From contig JAFMDO010000008.1 of the NCBI GenBank assembly GCA_017857245.1, forward strand, positions 1 through 38,266: 38,266 bases of DNA, written 5' to 3'. Positions 27,025-35,731 of this stretch are shown here, piece after piece. Position numbers and translations under genes: made by a program. Below the pieces are notes generated by a model. It did not search any database. It was not told the origin of the DNA and worked only from the letters and a program-made list of their open reading frames with translations. Every line of letters begins with the position of its first letter. The first letter of the stretch is position 1. The stretch is from Pontimonas sp. (GTDB taxonomy: Bacteria > Actinomycetota > Actinomycetes > Actinomycetales > Microbacteriaceae).

Positions 27025-28216
27025 AGAATACGGAGACGCCGACCGCGAACGTTTTGTTCCCGAAGTTCACTCGTCCTCCCGCAGCGACTTTGCCAGGGAC
27101 CGCGGTCGCCTGCTGCATTCCTCAGCGCTGCGCCGTTTGGCAGCAAAAACCCAGGTGCTTTCGCCCTCGCAGGGTCTGGATTTTGCCAGGAATCGGCTTA
27201 CCCATTCTCTCGAAGTTGCCCAGATCGGGCGGGAATTGGCCTCCCGGCTGGGCCTGAACGCGGACGTGGTAGAAACGGCTTGTCTGGCCCACGACATTGG
27301 TCACCCCCCGTTTGGACATAACGGTGAAAAAGCCCTTTCCGAATGGGCCAGTGATTGCGGTGGGTTCGAAGGCAACGCGCAAACTTTCCGGCTCCTTGTT
27401 CGATTGGAGCCCAAAGTTCTGGACGCCCACGGGGTCTCCCGCGGCCTCAATCTGACCCGAGCCAGCCTGTTGGGCAGCATGAAATACCCCTGGGGTGTTG
27501 AGAGCGCGGTGAGCGACCCTAGCGGGCGTGAAAAATTTGGCGCCTACCCCGATGACGAAGAAGTCTTCTTTTGGGCGAGGCAGGGACACCGGGACCGGGT
27601 TCTCACCGCTGAGGCCCAGGTCATGGACTTTTCTGATGATGTGGCGTATTCCGTTCACGATTTTGAGGACGCAATCGTGAATGGCTATGTCGACCCCCGA
27701 AGCCTGAGCAGTCCCCGCACACGAGCGGACGTCCTGACGGGAATGGGCCCCTGGGTGGGAAACATTCCCACGGCGCACATCGAGGGCGCTTGGGATCGTT
27801 TGGCGAGCGTTTTCGATTCCGTTGCCCTTTATGCCGGCACCCGCAAAGACTTAGGAGTCCTCAAGACGCTCACCAGCACCCTGATCGGCCGTTTTGCGGT
27901 ACAGGCGGAGCTCGAGGGCTCGAGGGTCAATGTTCCTGACGACACCCAGGATGAAATCACCCTGCTCAAGGGTATTGTGGCGATTCATGTGATGTCTCAC
28001 ACCGCACGTCAGGCGCTGTATGTGCATCAGAGAGGGGTGTTGAAATCACTCGCCGAGGCAATGCTGGAAGATCCCACCCACCTGGATACTGTGTTTGCCG
28101 AAGACTTCCTCCTCGCCTCCACGGCAGCACGGCAGAAGCGCGTGGTTGTCGACCAGGTGGCCTCATTGACCGACCAATCAGCTATGGCGCTCTATGAGCG
28201 CCTGGGCTTTGCCTGA
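27014..28216 (+). CDS. dgt: Deoxyguanosinetriphosphate triphosphohydrolase-like protein
   Basis: A 400-residue HD-domain hydrolase that removes triphosphate from dNTPs. The metal-binding residues are in RLTHSLEVAQIGRE (H64) and LAHDIGHPPFGHNGE (H93, D94), with a further aspartate in DFSDDVAYSVHD. I chose GTG 27014 with GGAAG upstream, an 11-base overlap with dusB; the frame extends to GTG 26984, where no ribosome binding site is visible. The family position before dnaG is conserved in this group. Its preferred dNTP is unknown. Confidence 0.92.
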   Translation: MEAREYGDADRERFVPEVHSSSRSDFARDRGRLLHSSALRRLAAKTQVLSPSQGLDFARNRLTHSLEVAQIGRELASRLGLNADVVETACLAHDIGHPPFGHNGEKALSEWASDCGGFEGNAQTFRLLVRLEPKVLDAHGVSRGLNLTRASLLGSMKYPWGVESAVSDPSGREKFGAYPDDEEVFFWARQGHRDRVLTAEAQVMDFSDDVAYSVHDFEDAIVNGYVDPRSLSSPRTRADVLTGMGPWVGNIPTAHIEGAWDRLASVFDSVALYAGTRKDLGVLKTLTSTLIGRFAVQAELEGSRVNVPDDTQDEITLLKGIVAIHVMSHTARQALYVHQRGVLKSLAEAMLEDPTHLDTVFAEDFLLASTAARQKRVVVDQVASLTDQSAMALYERLGFA

Positions 28217-28262
28217 TTTTCCACAGCTTTCTCCTCCTCAGCGCGGTCTCGAGCCGGATAAC

Positions 28263-28274
28263 TAGACTGACCGT
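28263..28274 (+). promoter_or_regulatory. Putative -10 element for a leaderless dnaG transcript
   Basis: TAGACT (28263-28268), six bases, then GTG 28275. The hexamer and spacing match the putative elements at the HIT and leuA leader genes. The same TAGACT occurs upstream of mscS on the minus strand. Confidence 0.45.
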
Positions 28275-30137
28275 GTGGCGGGAAAAATAAAGCGGAGCGA
28301 TATTGACGAGGTTCGCACTCGAATCAATATTGCTGATGTGGTGGGCGATTACGTAGCGCTGAAGTCTGCCGGAGCAGGCTCGATGAAGGGCTTGTGCCCG
28401 TTTCATGATGAGCGTAGCCCCAGCTTTCATGTGCGCCCGCAAGCAGGTTTCTATCATTGCTTTGGGTGTGGGGAGGGCGGCGATGTCTATTCCTTTTTGC
28501 AAAAAATGGACCACCTCAGCTTTCAAGAATCCGTGGAACGCTTGGCAGGAAAGCTCGGATATGCCTTGCATTATGAAGAAGGCGGGCAAGCCCCCGACAC
28601 GAGTAATCGCGCCCGACTGCTCGAAGCCAATGGCGCCGCGGAAAAATATTTCCGAGAGCAACTTCTCACCGCCGAGGCCGAGGTGGGGAGAAAATTCCTC
28701 GGCGAGCGTGGTTTTGACGCTCTTGCCGCCGAAAAGTTCGGGGTCGGATATGCTCCAAACTCTTTCGATTCTTTGTCCAAGTACCTCACTGGCAAGGGCT
28801 TCACCCTTCCCGAGTTGATCGAGGCGGGTCTGCTCTCCCAGGGCGATCGAGGGTCCTACGACCGCTTTCGGGGGCGCCTGGTGTGGCCCATTCGCGATGT
28901 GTCAGGTCAGACGATCGGTTTTGGCGCGAGAAAACTTCGCGACGATGACCAGGGCCCGAAGTACCTCAACACCCCCGAAACTCCGGTCTATCACAAGTCT
29001 CGCGTGTTGTATGGCCTTGATCTTGCCAAAAGGGATATCTCCCGCAACCGTCAAGTGGTCATTGTCGAGGGCTATACCGACGTCATGGCCTGCCATCTTG
29101 CAGGAATTACGACCGCGATCGCCACCTGCGGTACCGCGTTTGGTTCTGATCACATCACGGTGGTGAGGAGGGTGTTGGGTGATTCTGATGACCCCTCCCA
29201 GGGCGCTCGGGGAGAGGTCATCTTCACGTTTGACCCCGATGAGGCTGGTCAAAAAGCTGCCTCCCGCGCGTTTGTCGAAGAATCACGCTTTGTCGCGCAG
29301 ACTTTTGTTGCTGTGCCCCCAGAGGGATTAGACCCGTGTGATGTCCGGATCCAACGCGGTGATGAAGCGCTTCGGGAAGTCATTGCGCTCCGTCGCCCGA
29401 TGTATGAATTCATGATTAGGCAGGTGATGAATTCCTGCGACCTCAATACGGTGGAAGGCCGCGGGCAGGCGCTAAAAATGGCTACTCCGATCGTGGGAAA
29501 AATCCGTGACCGCGTGATTCGCGATGGATACGCCCGGGAGTTGGCCGGGTGGTTGGGGATGAACCCCGATGATGTTGCTCGAGAAATTCGCACCACTGCC
29601 CCCCGCACACCCGCCGCACCACTGCCGATCTCAGGTGATGCCTCCCCCGGGGGGCAAGAAGCCCCGTATCAAATGGCATCGCTCTCGAAGGATCCCGTCA
29701 CTGCACTGGAAAGAGACGGGCTGATGGTGCTTTTGCAGCATCCCGATATCGTGCCGCTAGAGCGCGCAACTGCGGTGCTGGCAACCCAGTACTCCCATGG
29801 TGCGCTGACTCTGGTTCGAGACGCCATGATTTCTGCTCTTGAGTACTACCCCACACCGCAGTGGGTGGCGAAGGTCACGGAGGAAACACCCTCAGCGTTG
29901 TCGACCCTGGTCGGCCAACTCGCTGTGGGACCTCTGCCAGAGCAGGCTCATCAAACCGCCCGGTACTGCGAAGGGGTGACTTCCTCTTTGCTCGACCGCG
30001 AGCTCTTGAGAAAAAAGGCGGAGGTGCTGAGTGCCTTGCAACGCAGTGATCCCACCGGAGACCCGGACAATTATCGCGCCTTGCAAGAATCCCTGGTTCA
30101 CTTGGAACGCGATCGACGAGAACTCAGGGAGGAGTAA
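28275..30137 (+). CDS. dnaG: DNA primase
   Basis: A 620-residue primase that lays RNA primers at the replication fork. The N-terminal zinc ribbon has CPFH (C41, H44) and CFGC (C62, C65); the catalytic core carries the TOPRIM motif VVIVEGYTDVMA and the acidic FTFDPDEAGQKA. The C-terminal third (from about residue 440) is the helicase-interacting region and is variable. GTG 28275 gives MAGKIKRSDID, the expected N-terminus; GTG 28273 is out of frame. The next gene starts two bases after the stop. Confidence 0.97.
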   Translation: MAGKIKRSDIDEVRTRINIADVVGDYVALKSAGAGSMKGLCPFHDERSPSFHVRPQAGFYHCFGCGEGGDVYSFLQKMDHLSFQESVERLAGKLGYALHYEEGGQAPDTSNRARLLEANGAAEKYFREQLLTAEAEVGRKFLGERGFDALAAEKFGVGYAPNSFDSLSKYLTGKGFTLPELIEAGLLSQGDRGSYDRFRGRLVWPIRDVSGQTIGFGARKLRDDDQGPKYLNTPETPVYHKSRVLYGLDLAKRDISRNRQVVIVEGYTDVMACHLAGITTAIATCGTAFGSDHITVVRRVLGDSDDPSQGARGEVIFTFDPDEAGQKAASRAFVEESRFVAQTFVAVPPEGLDPCDVRIQRGDEALREVIALRRPMYEFMIRQVMNSCDLNTVEGRGQALKMATPIVGKIRDRVIRDGYARELAGWLGMNPDDVAREIRTTAPRTPAAPLPISGDASPGGQEAPYQMASLSKDPVTALERDGLMVLLQHPDIVPLERATAVLATQYSHGALTLVRDAMISALEYYPTPQWVAKVTEETPSALSTLVGQLAVGPLPEQAHQTARYCEGVTSSLLDRELLRKKAEVLSALQRSDPTGDPDNYRALQESLVHLERDRRELREE

Positions 30138-30139
30138 AG

Positions 30140-31129
30140 ATGGTTCAACACCGTGAGATTGTTCCCGAGGTGCGCCCCCACCGGGTTCTCACTCCGGGCC
30201 CGCTCTCGCTTGCTCCGGATCCGTCGGAGTTTTTCCTGAGCGCCGCCGCTGGCACGGGCGTGGACATTGTTCCCTTGGGCCCCGATACAACAGGCCTCGT
30301 CTGGCTCAGTGAACAGCGAGCCGACGAGTTGCAGGCCATTCTGGAATCTCACCCCAGCATTCGCTGGGTTCAACTGCCCTGGGCAGGCGTTGACGCTTTT
30401 GCTTCGGTGTTGCTGTCTCTCGCCGCATTACCCGAGGACGCAAGGCCCGTGGTGACCTCCGCCAAAGGTGCCTACTCCGAGCCCGTCGCAGAGCATGCGC
30501 TCGCTCTGCTTTTGGCCTGTCTGCGCGAGCTTCCTCGAAAGGCGAGGGAAGCGAGGTGGCAAGAACATCGATCCGGGCTCTCGCTTTTCGGTCGCCACAT
30601 CGTCATCCTGGGTGCTGGTGGGGTTGCGCGAGCGCTGATGGAGCTGGTCGCACCGTTTCGCCCTCAGATCACCATCGTTCGACGAGGAACCGTGCGTGTT
30701 CCAGGCGCTGGGGAAACCATCACCCCGGATGCCCTGCATACCGCGCTCCCTGCAGCGGATGCCGTCGTGATTGCTGCTGCCGCAACGACAGACACCAGGC
30801 ACATTATTGGCGAGCGTGAATTGGCATTGATGCCGGATCACGCCGTACTGGTGAATATCGCGCGGGGAAGCCTCGTCGACATCGATGCAGTAGTGGGTGC
30901 GCTCGCGGCGGGGACATTGTGGGGGGCGGGCTTAGATGTTATGGATCCCGAACCTTTTCCTGACGATCACCCTATCTGGGAGCACAACCGGGCTGTGATT
31001 ACCTCGCATTCGGCCGATACACCCGAGATGACAAGGCCCTTGTTGGCGGCGCGGATTAGAGCCAATGCCGAGGCCTACGTGGCGGGAGAGCCACTGGTGG
31101 GTGTTGTGGACGTGGAAGCGGGCTACTAG
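30140..31129 (+). CDS. D-isomer-specific 2-hydroxyacid dehydrogenase family protein
   Basis: A 329-residue oxidoreductase. The NAD-binding domain has VILGAGGVARAL (about residues 155-166), in which the third glycine of GxGxxG is alanine. The catalytic triad is in NIARGSLVD (R242), DPEPFPDDHPIW (E271) and VITSHSAD (H290). The substrate domain flanks it at both ends. The substrate could be glyoxylate, hydroxypyruvate or another 2-ketoacid; this cannot be decided. It starts two bases after dnaG and probably shares its message. The last gene before tRNA-Asn. Confidence 0.9.
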   Translation: MVQHREIVPEVRPHRVLTPGPLSLAPDPSEFFLSAAAGTGVDIVPLGPDTTGLVWLSEQRADELQAILESHPSIRWVQLPWAGVDAFASVLLSLAALPEDARPVVTSAKGAYSEPVAEHALALLLACLRELPRKAREARWQEHRSGLSLFGRHIVILGAGGVARALMELVAPFRPQITIVRRGTVRVPGAGETITPDALHTALPAADAVVIAAAATTDTRHIIGERELALMPDHAVLVNIARGSLVDIDAVVGALAAGTLWGAGLDVMDPEPFPDDHPIWEHNRAVITSHSADTPEMTRPLLAARIRANAEAYVAGEPLVGVVDVEAGY

Positions 31130-31189
31130 CCTAGTAATCGAAGGAAGAGGTCCCGAATGCTCTGGTAGCATCGGGGCTTAGCTTCGTAA

Positions 31190-31265
31190 TCCTCGATAGC
31201 TCAATTGGCAGAGCGACCGGCTGTTAACCGGTAGGTTCTTGGTTCAAGTCCAAGTCGAGGAGCCA
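31190..31265 (+). tRNA. tRNA-Asn (anticodon GUU)
   Basis: A full cloverleaf: acceptor TCCTCGA (31190-31196) pairs with TCGAGGA (31255-31261); D arm GCTC/GAGC; anticodon stem ACCGG/CCGGT with loop CTGTTAA, anticodon GTT at 31223-31225; T arm CTTGG/CCAAG with loop TTCAAGT. Discriminator G at 31262 and an encoded CCA at 31263-31265. TAGCAT (31166-31171) or TAGCTT (31179-31184) may be the -10 box. Downstream, GGTGG/CCACC (31268-31285) can form a small hairpin without a T-run. Confidence 0.97.
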
Positions 31266-31323
31266 CAGGTGGGTTGCGCTCCACCCCGCCAATCCCACGT
31301 TCGCACACAATGTTGAGGAGCCC

Positions 31324-32235
31324 ATGGCACGGTTTATTCTTCAGAATGCCTTGTGGCTTGTCCCGACACTATTGGGGATTCTTGTTGTTTCCTGGGGGGC
31401 CCTTGTGTGGGCGTCGCGCGCAAAATCCCCTCGTTCCTCGAGCTCTAGCGCCAGGGAAGAAAACCTGAGCGCCTTCTTGGAAAAATCTGACCTCGAAATG
31501 GTGATCGCCGAACAAGCAGATCGCATGCGCATGATCACTGAAGTGCACGAATCGGCGGCGACAAGCTTGGGGGCGATGATTGCCCAGGCCGAGGGCGCCG
31601 CCTTCACGGCCACTTCTGATCCGCAGGTGGCTTCCAGGGCCGCTAAAGCCCTCGCGGATTCGGCTCGCGCAACTCTCGGCGACGTCAGGCGGGTGGTGAA
31701 CTCGGCGCGCGGTGGCGTGGAGGAGGTTGAAGCGTTACCAAGCCTCGTCTCGATTCACGATCTTTTTTCTGCAATGACAGATTCTGGTGTCGCGGTGTCC
31801 TATGGAGAAACCGGCACTCCTTTTGTGCTGGCGCCAAGTGCTGAACTGGCGGTCTATCGGATCCTCCAGGAGAGCCTCAATAATGTCCGCGCCCACGGAG
31901 GGCCGGGAACGACCGCAAAGATTGGGATGTCGTGGAGCGCACAGGGTCTTCACGTTCGCGTGGATGACGACGGGATCCGCACTCGGCGCCGATTCGCCTC
32001 TGACGAGGGGACCGGCTACACCATCGGGGAGGACCAGGCAGCGCTGGTCGAGACGCTCGATGGTCGGGGAATCAAAGATATGAAACACCGAACAGAAGCG
32101 TTTGGTGGTGTTTTTTCGGCCCACTGGGTTCCCGGTGTTGGTTTCAGCGTTTGCGCAGCGTTTCCTACCCTGAAGTTCCATAACGGTGTCCACGGGGTGG
32201 AGCTTCGTGAGAGCGCCAGCTCCAGCAATGACTGA
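31324..32235 (+). CDS. Orphan NarL-type sensor histidine kinase without sensor domain
   Basis: A 303-residue protein with one N-terminal membrane helix (about residues 7-30), a polar Ser-rich linker, a dimerisation helix with a candidate phosphoacceptor histidine (ITEVHESAATSLGAM, H75), the typical second helix (ALADSARATLGDVRRVV) and an HATPase_c domain with N-box RILQESLNNVRAHG and a degenerate G-box GRGIKDMKHR. The usual HxxD/E pattern around the histidine is HES. There is no extracellular sensor and no response regulator gene nearby. The ATG has GAGGAG upstream. It could sense membrane state or be fed by a partner; kinase activity is not proven by sequence. Confidence 0.8.
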   Translation: MARFILQNALWLVPTLLGILVVSWGALVWASRAKSPRSSSSSAREENLSAFLEKSDLEMVIAEQADRMRMITEVHESAATSLGAMIAQAEGAAFTATSDPQVASRAAKALADSARATLGDVRRVVNSARGGVEEVEALPSLVSIHDLFSAMTDSGVAVSYGETGTPFVLAPSAELAVYRILQESLNNVRAHGGPGTTAKIGMSWSAQGLHVRVDDDGIRTRRRFASDEGTGYTIGEDQAALVETLDGRGIKDMKHRTEAFGGVFSAHWVPGVGFSVCAAFPTLKFHNGVHGVELRESASSSND

Positions 32236-32953
32236 GGGATTCGCCGCTCCTCGACTGCGAAAAGCTCGCGCGCAAGGCTTCCAGGTCGCTTTTGCGGTGT
32301 CGCTCTCTGGGGTATCTTTCGGAGCCTTGTCGGTGGCGTTAGGCTTCACGCTGTGGCAAACCATGGTCTTAAGCCTGGTGATGTTCTCTGGCGCTTCCCA
32401 GTTCGCCTTCATCGGGGTTGTAGCCACGGGGGGGCTTGCTGCTATTCCTGCCGCTATTGCCACCTCGGGGTTACTGGGGGCGAGAAATTCTCTGTATGCG
32501 CTGACCATGTCCCCTATCATCGGGAGAGGTTTTTTTCGCCGGGCACTTGCCGCTCACTTCACGGTGGATGAAACAACGGCAGTCTCCACCGCACAGGAAG
32601 GCCGCCTCCCCTCTCAACACGGTTTTTGGGCCACAGCCTTCTGGCTCTATCTCGGGTGGAATCTGTCCACCCTCGTGGGCGCTCTTGCCGGTGATGCTCT
32701 GGGCGATGTTCAAACCTGGGGCCTGGATGCGGTTGCCGCTGCTGCTTTCCTGGCACTGCTCTGGCCGAGGCTCACCTCCCTTGAGCCCGTGGTTGTTGCG
32801 GTGGCTGCCGCTGCGGTGACGGCGGTGTTGATCCCGGCTGTTCCGGCCGGAATACCGGTGTTATGTGCGGCAGCGGTAGGGATTGCCACCGGTTTCTATC
32901 GCCACCACGTGGCGCCCCATGCCCCCGAGCCTGGCGAAGCGGGTGTTCGATGA
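32228..32953 (+). CDS. azlC: AzlC-family branched-chain amino acid exporter subunit
   Basis: A 241-residue membrane protein with seven to eight hydrophobic segments. SGVSFGALSVALGF, VMFSGASQFAFIGV and GARNSLYALTMSP are AzlC/BrnF family signatures. With AzlD it exports branched-chain amino acids or their analogues. I used ATG 32228, which overlaps the kinase gene by eight bases; GTG 32207 with GGAG just upstream is an alternative start adding seven residues. It overlaps azlD by four bases. Confidence 0.9.
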   Translation: MTEGFAAPRLRKARAQGFQVAFAVSLSGVSFGALSVALGFTLWQTMVLSLVMFSGASQFAFIGVVATGGLAAIPAAIATSGLLGARNSLYALTMSPIIGRGFFRRALAAHFTVDETTAVSTAQEGRLPSQHGFWATAFWLYLGWNLSTLVGALAGDALGDVQTWGLDAVAAAAFLALLWPRLTSLEPVVVAVAAAAVTAVLIPAVPAGIPVLCAAAVGIATGFYRHHVAPHAPEPGEAGVR

Positions 32954-33264
32954 CCGTGTGGCTAGGAATTATTGCCGCTTCCTTACTGGTGTGGGGTTTG
33001 AAAAACTCCGGCTACGTGATTCCGCAACGCCTGGTGGAGGGGGCCTTGATTTCTCGTATTGCCGGCCTCGCCACAGTGGCTTTGCTGGCGTCTTTGGTGG
33101 TGGCGCAAGCCCTTCAAGAAAATGCAAGCCTGGTGGTTGACGCCAGGGTCCCCGCCGTGGGTGTGGCGGCAGCTCTGCTCTATTTCAAGGCGCCGTTTCT
33201 TCTGGTGTTGCTCGCCGCAGGTTTGGTCGCTGGAGGTTTACGTTTCTTCGGTCTGATGGCCTGA
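32950..33264 (+). CDS. azlD: AzlD-family small subunit of branched-chain amino acid exporter
   Basis: A 104-residue membrane protein with four likely helices (about 3-20, 36-55, 65-80, 85-101) and the conserved opening WLGIIAASLLVWGLKNSGY and PFLLVLLAAGLVAGGLR. It pairs with AzlC (BrnE with BrnF in corynebacteria). ATG 32950 overlaps the azlC stop as ATGA. Its last 27 bases are antisense to the end of def, since the two genes converge and overlap (33238-33264). Confidence 0.88.
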   Translation: MTVWLGIIAASLLVWGLKNSGYVIPQRLVEGALISRIAGLATVALLASLVVAQALQENASLVVDARVPAVGVAAALLYFKAPFLLVLLAAGLVAGGLRFFGLMA

Positions 33265-33825
33265 GTTTTCGAAATCATCCACCCCTGGCACCCACGCCAG
33301 GCCAGGTTTCCCCCAGCCCGCCTCGCGGATATCCGCTCGCGCCTGACGGCGCAAGCGGAAACCGAGCCGGTCGATATAGAGATCACCTTGAAGGTGGTCC
33401 CACTCGTGCTGGAAAATTCGCGCCAACCACCCGTGTGCGTCAATGCGCAGGGGTTCCCGGGAGGGGGAGAGACCGGTGAGCACCACTTTTTCTGATCGTC
33501 TGGTGGGATAGCGGAAATCGGGAACCGAAAGACACCCCTCGCTGTCGGCGTCCTCGTCCAGTTTTCCCCGGGGCCTGGATCGCCACAGCGAGGGGTTAAC
33601 GATGGCCCCCTCGTGGAGGACGTGTGAGTCGTCTTCCCACTCCCAGACGAAGACTTGCTTGGCAACCCCAATTTGTGGTGCTGCCAATCCCACACCTGGG
33701 GCCTCGCGCATCGTTTCGATCATGTCGGAGACGAGGGTGGCAAGGTCGTCACCAAAGTCGGTCACGGGTCGTGCCGGGGTGTGAAGGACAGGGTCTCCGG
33801 TGATCCGGATGGCGCGAATGGTCAC
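33238..33825 (-). CDS. def: Peptide deformylase
   Basis: A 195-residue metalloenzyme that removes the N-formyl group from new proteins. The three family motifs are GVGLAAPQIG (about residues 44-53), EGCLSVP (C98) and QHEWDHLQG (H140, E141, H144); the third motif has Trp where Phe is usual (HEFDH). The GTG at 33825 overlaps the mscS stop by four bases (GTGA). The stop lies inside the end of azlD on the other strand. Replacing the longer open frame to 33948 gives the family-standard start. Confidence 0.95.
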   Translation of the reverse strand: MTIRAIRITGDPVLHTPARPVTDFGDDLATLVSDMIETMREAPGVGLAAPQIGVAKQVFVWEWEDDSHVLHEGAIVNPSLWRSRPRGKLDEDADSEGCLSVPDFRYPTRRSEKVVLTGLSPSREPLRIDAHGWLARIFQHEWDHLQGDLYIDRLGFRLRRQARADIREAGWGKPGLAWVPGVDDFENSGHQTEET

Positions 33826-34874
33826 TTCTTGGGAGCAGGGGAGGCCGCGGGGGCATCCAGGCTGACGCGCGTGATGGGGAGGGCATGGGGGTGATTCTTT
33901 TGAATCCAGGTGACCATGTGTTCTCGCACTTCGCAGCGCAGATCCCACTGCTGAGAGGAATCACTGGCAGAAATAAGGAACCGGACCTGCACATATCCGC
34001 CCACGGCGTCCGTGACCAGCACGCTCGAGACTCGGCCGTCAAAGAGCGGGTTTCCTTGGAGGAAAGACTCAAATTCTTTTCTCACCTTGTCCAGGGGAAC
34101 TCTCCAGTCGAGGTCCATATAGACGGTGCCCATGACTTGGGAGGATTTTCTGGTCCAGGTTTCAAAAGAATTGCTGGTGAAGTGGGTGGAAGGAACGATT
34201 AATCGGCGCTCATCCCAGATATGAACGACCACGTAGGACAGCGTGATTTCTCCAATCGTGCCCCATTCGCCTTCGACAACGACGACATCGCCGACACGAA
34301 TAGCGTTACTAAAGGCCAGTTGGATACCGGCAAACAAGTTTCCCAGCACTGCTTGGGCGGCAAGGGCTCCCACGACGCTCAACACGCCCGCAGAAGCCAA
34401 GACACCCGCTCCCAGGGCTTGAACTTGGGGAAACACAAAGAGAGCAAACCCGAGCGCGAGAATGCCAATGATGGCGTTTGCGAGCCGCCGGATCAGGCGA
34501 AGCTGGGTGGCCATGCGCCTGGTTTCCGCATCGCTTTGATCCTCGGACTCAAACTTGTCAATGAATTGGCTCACCGCGAAGTTGACGGCTGCTTGAAGGA
34601 GGAATCCGGCAGAAAGAATCAACGCCACGAGAAAGAGCGGGCTGGTGATGAGCCACCAGCGCTCTCCGGAAAGGTCCACGACCTGAAAACTAAAATGCAG
34701 GGCAACGGTGAGGATGAAGAACCGCAATCGGGGCCGGATGGCGTTATATCCGGGCTGCAGCCACTGAATTCTTCGACCCACGATTCGGACAAAAAGCCAC
34801 ACCCCAAACAGCACGATGAGGGCGATACTGAGTGTTGCTAGTGCAGAAAGTCCAATCGAGACCCATATCTCCAT
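33822..34874 (-). CDS. mscS: MscS-family mechanosensitive ion channel
   Basis: A 350-residue small-conductance mechanosensitive channel protein that opens under osmotic downshift. Four hydrophobic segments (about 3-28, 45-65, 75-100, 130-150) lead into the pore helix with GAGVLASAGVLSVVGALAAQ and then the cytosolic vestibule with NLFAGIQLAFSNAIRVGDVV, IGEITLSYVVVHIWDERRLIVP. The start ATG 34874 has AAGGTGG upstream; a TTG at 34907 would overlap the -10 box and is rejected. Coupled to def by a four-base overlap. Confidence 0.92.
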   Translation of the reverse strand: MEIWVSIGLSALATLSIALIVLFGVWLFVRIVGRRIQWLQPGYNAIRPRLRFFILTVALHFSFQVVDLSGERWWLITSPLFLVALILSAGFLLQAAVNFAVSQFIDKFESEDQSDAETRRMATQLRLIRRLANAIIGILALGFALFVFPQVQALGAGVLASAGVLSVVGALAAQAVLGNLFAGIQLAFSNAIRVGDVVVVEGEWGTIGEITLSYVVVHIWDERRLIVPSTHFTSNSFETWTRKSSQVMGTVYMDLDWRVPLDKVRKEFESFLQGNPLFDGRVSSVLVTDAVGGYVQVRFLISASDSSQQWDLRCEVREHMVTWIQKNHPHALPITRVSLDAPAASPAPKK

Positions 34875-34906
34875 GAAAAACGCCACCTTGCCTGTGTTGG
34901 GTGCCA

Positions 34907-34912
34907 AGTCTA
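34907..34912 (-). promoter_or_regulatory. Putative -10 element for mscS-def
   Basis: TAGACT on the minus strand just below the aap terminator hairpin. Transcription would start near 34900, giving a leader of about 26 bases with an AAGGTGG ribosome binding site before ATG 34874. Same hexamer as at 14618 and 28263. Confidence 0.4.
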
Positions 34913-34914
34913 GG

Positions 34915-34940
34915 GCGGGGGCATTGAGTCATGCCACCGC
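34915..34940 (-). terminator. Hairpin after aapP, probable operon end
   Basis: On the minus strand GCGGTGGCAT and ATGCCCCCGC form a 10-pair stem with one mismatch around GACTCA. It lies five bases after the aapP stop. No T-run follows, so termination may be weak or factor-assisted. Confidence 0.45.
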
Positions 34941-34945
34941 AGCGC

Positions 34946-35731
34946 TTAGAGGATCTGGGAGAGGAATTTCTTGGTGCGTTCTTCCTTGGGGTGGTCAAAA
35001 ATCTCTGTGGGAGTTCCCACTTCGACGATTTCGCCCTCAGCCATGAAGACCACTCGGTCGGCAACTTCTCTTGCAAAGCCCATTTCGTGGGTGACCACGA
35101 CCATGGTCATGCCCTCTTTCGCGAGTTCTTTGATGACATCCAGAACCTCGTTAATCATTTCGGGATCCAGTGCGGAGGTCGGCTCGTCAAAGAGCATCAC
35201 TTTGGGTTTCATGGCAAGTGCCCGAGCAATAGCGACTCGCTGCTGCTGACCGCCCGAGAGTTGGGCGGGGTACTTATCGGCCTGCTCCGGGATCTTTACC
35301 CTGGTCAGAAGCTCGAGCGCGAGAGCTTCTGCCTCTTTTTTGGGCATGCGACGAACCTGCCGCGGCCCCATCGCCACGTTGGTCATGATGGAGAGGTGGG
35401 GGAAAAGATTAAAATTCTGGAACACCATCCCGGTTTCTCGCCGGATCTCCTGAATATTGCGAATGTCGGAGGTCAACTCTGTGCCATCGACGATGATGCG
35501 ACCATCATCGTGCTCCTCGAGTCGGTTGATGCACCGAATCAGGGTGGACTTTCCCGAGCCGGAGGGCCCGATCACGACGACGACCTCTTGCTTGCCGACC
35601 TTGAAATTCACGCCCTTGAGCGCTTCGAAGTCCTTGAACCGCTTATACACGTTGTCCATGACGACAATCGCGTCATCGTCGGTCCTATTGCCGGACATCT
35701 TTGTTGCGTCGGTGAAAACGTCGTTACTCAT
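34946..35731 (-). CDS. aapP: Amino acid ABC transporter ATP-binding protein
   Basis: A 261-residue ATPase with Walker A GPSGSGKS (about residues 55-62), Q-loop [10 protein letters not shown], signature LSGGQQQR, Walker [13 protein letters not shown] and switch histidine VVTHEMG. This is the polar amino acid (GlnQ/AapP) class. The start at 35731 overlaps the aapM stop by four bases; Met at residue 12 is a possible later start. It energises the AapQ-AapM pore at the inner face of the membrane. Confidence 0.93.
   Translation of the reverse strand: MSNDVFTDATKMSGNRTDDDAIVVMDNVYKRFKDFEALKGVNFKVGKQEVVVVIGPSGSGKSTLIRCINRLEEHDDGRIIVDGTELTSDIRNIQEIRRETGMVFQNFNLFPHLSIMTNVAMGPRQVRRMPKKEAEALALELLTRVKIPEQADKYPAQLSGGQQQRVAIARALAMKPKVMLFDEPTSALDPEMINEVLDVIKELAKEGMTMVVVTHEMGFAREVADRVVFMAEGEIVEVGTPTEIFDHPKEERTKKFLSQIL

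Noticed and set aside
31268-31285. Intrinsic terminator after tRNA-Asn
   Set aside because: GGTGG/CCACC pairs, but with only five pairs and no T-run; too weak to call.
34872-34907. TTG start of mscS giving 11 extra residues
   Set aside because: It overlaps the TAGACT -10 element; ATG 34874 has a proper ribosome binding site.
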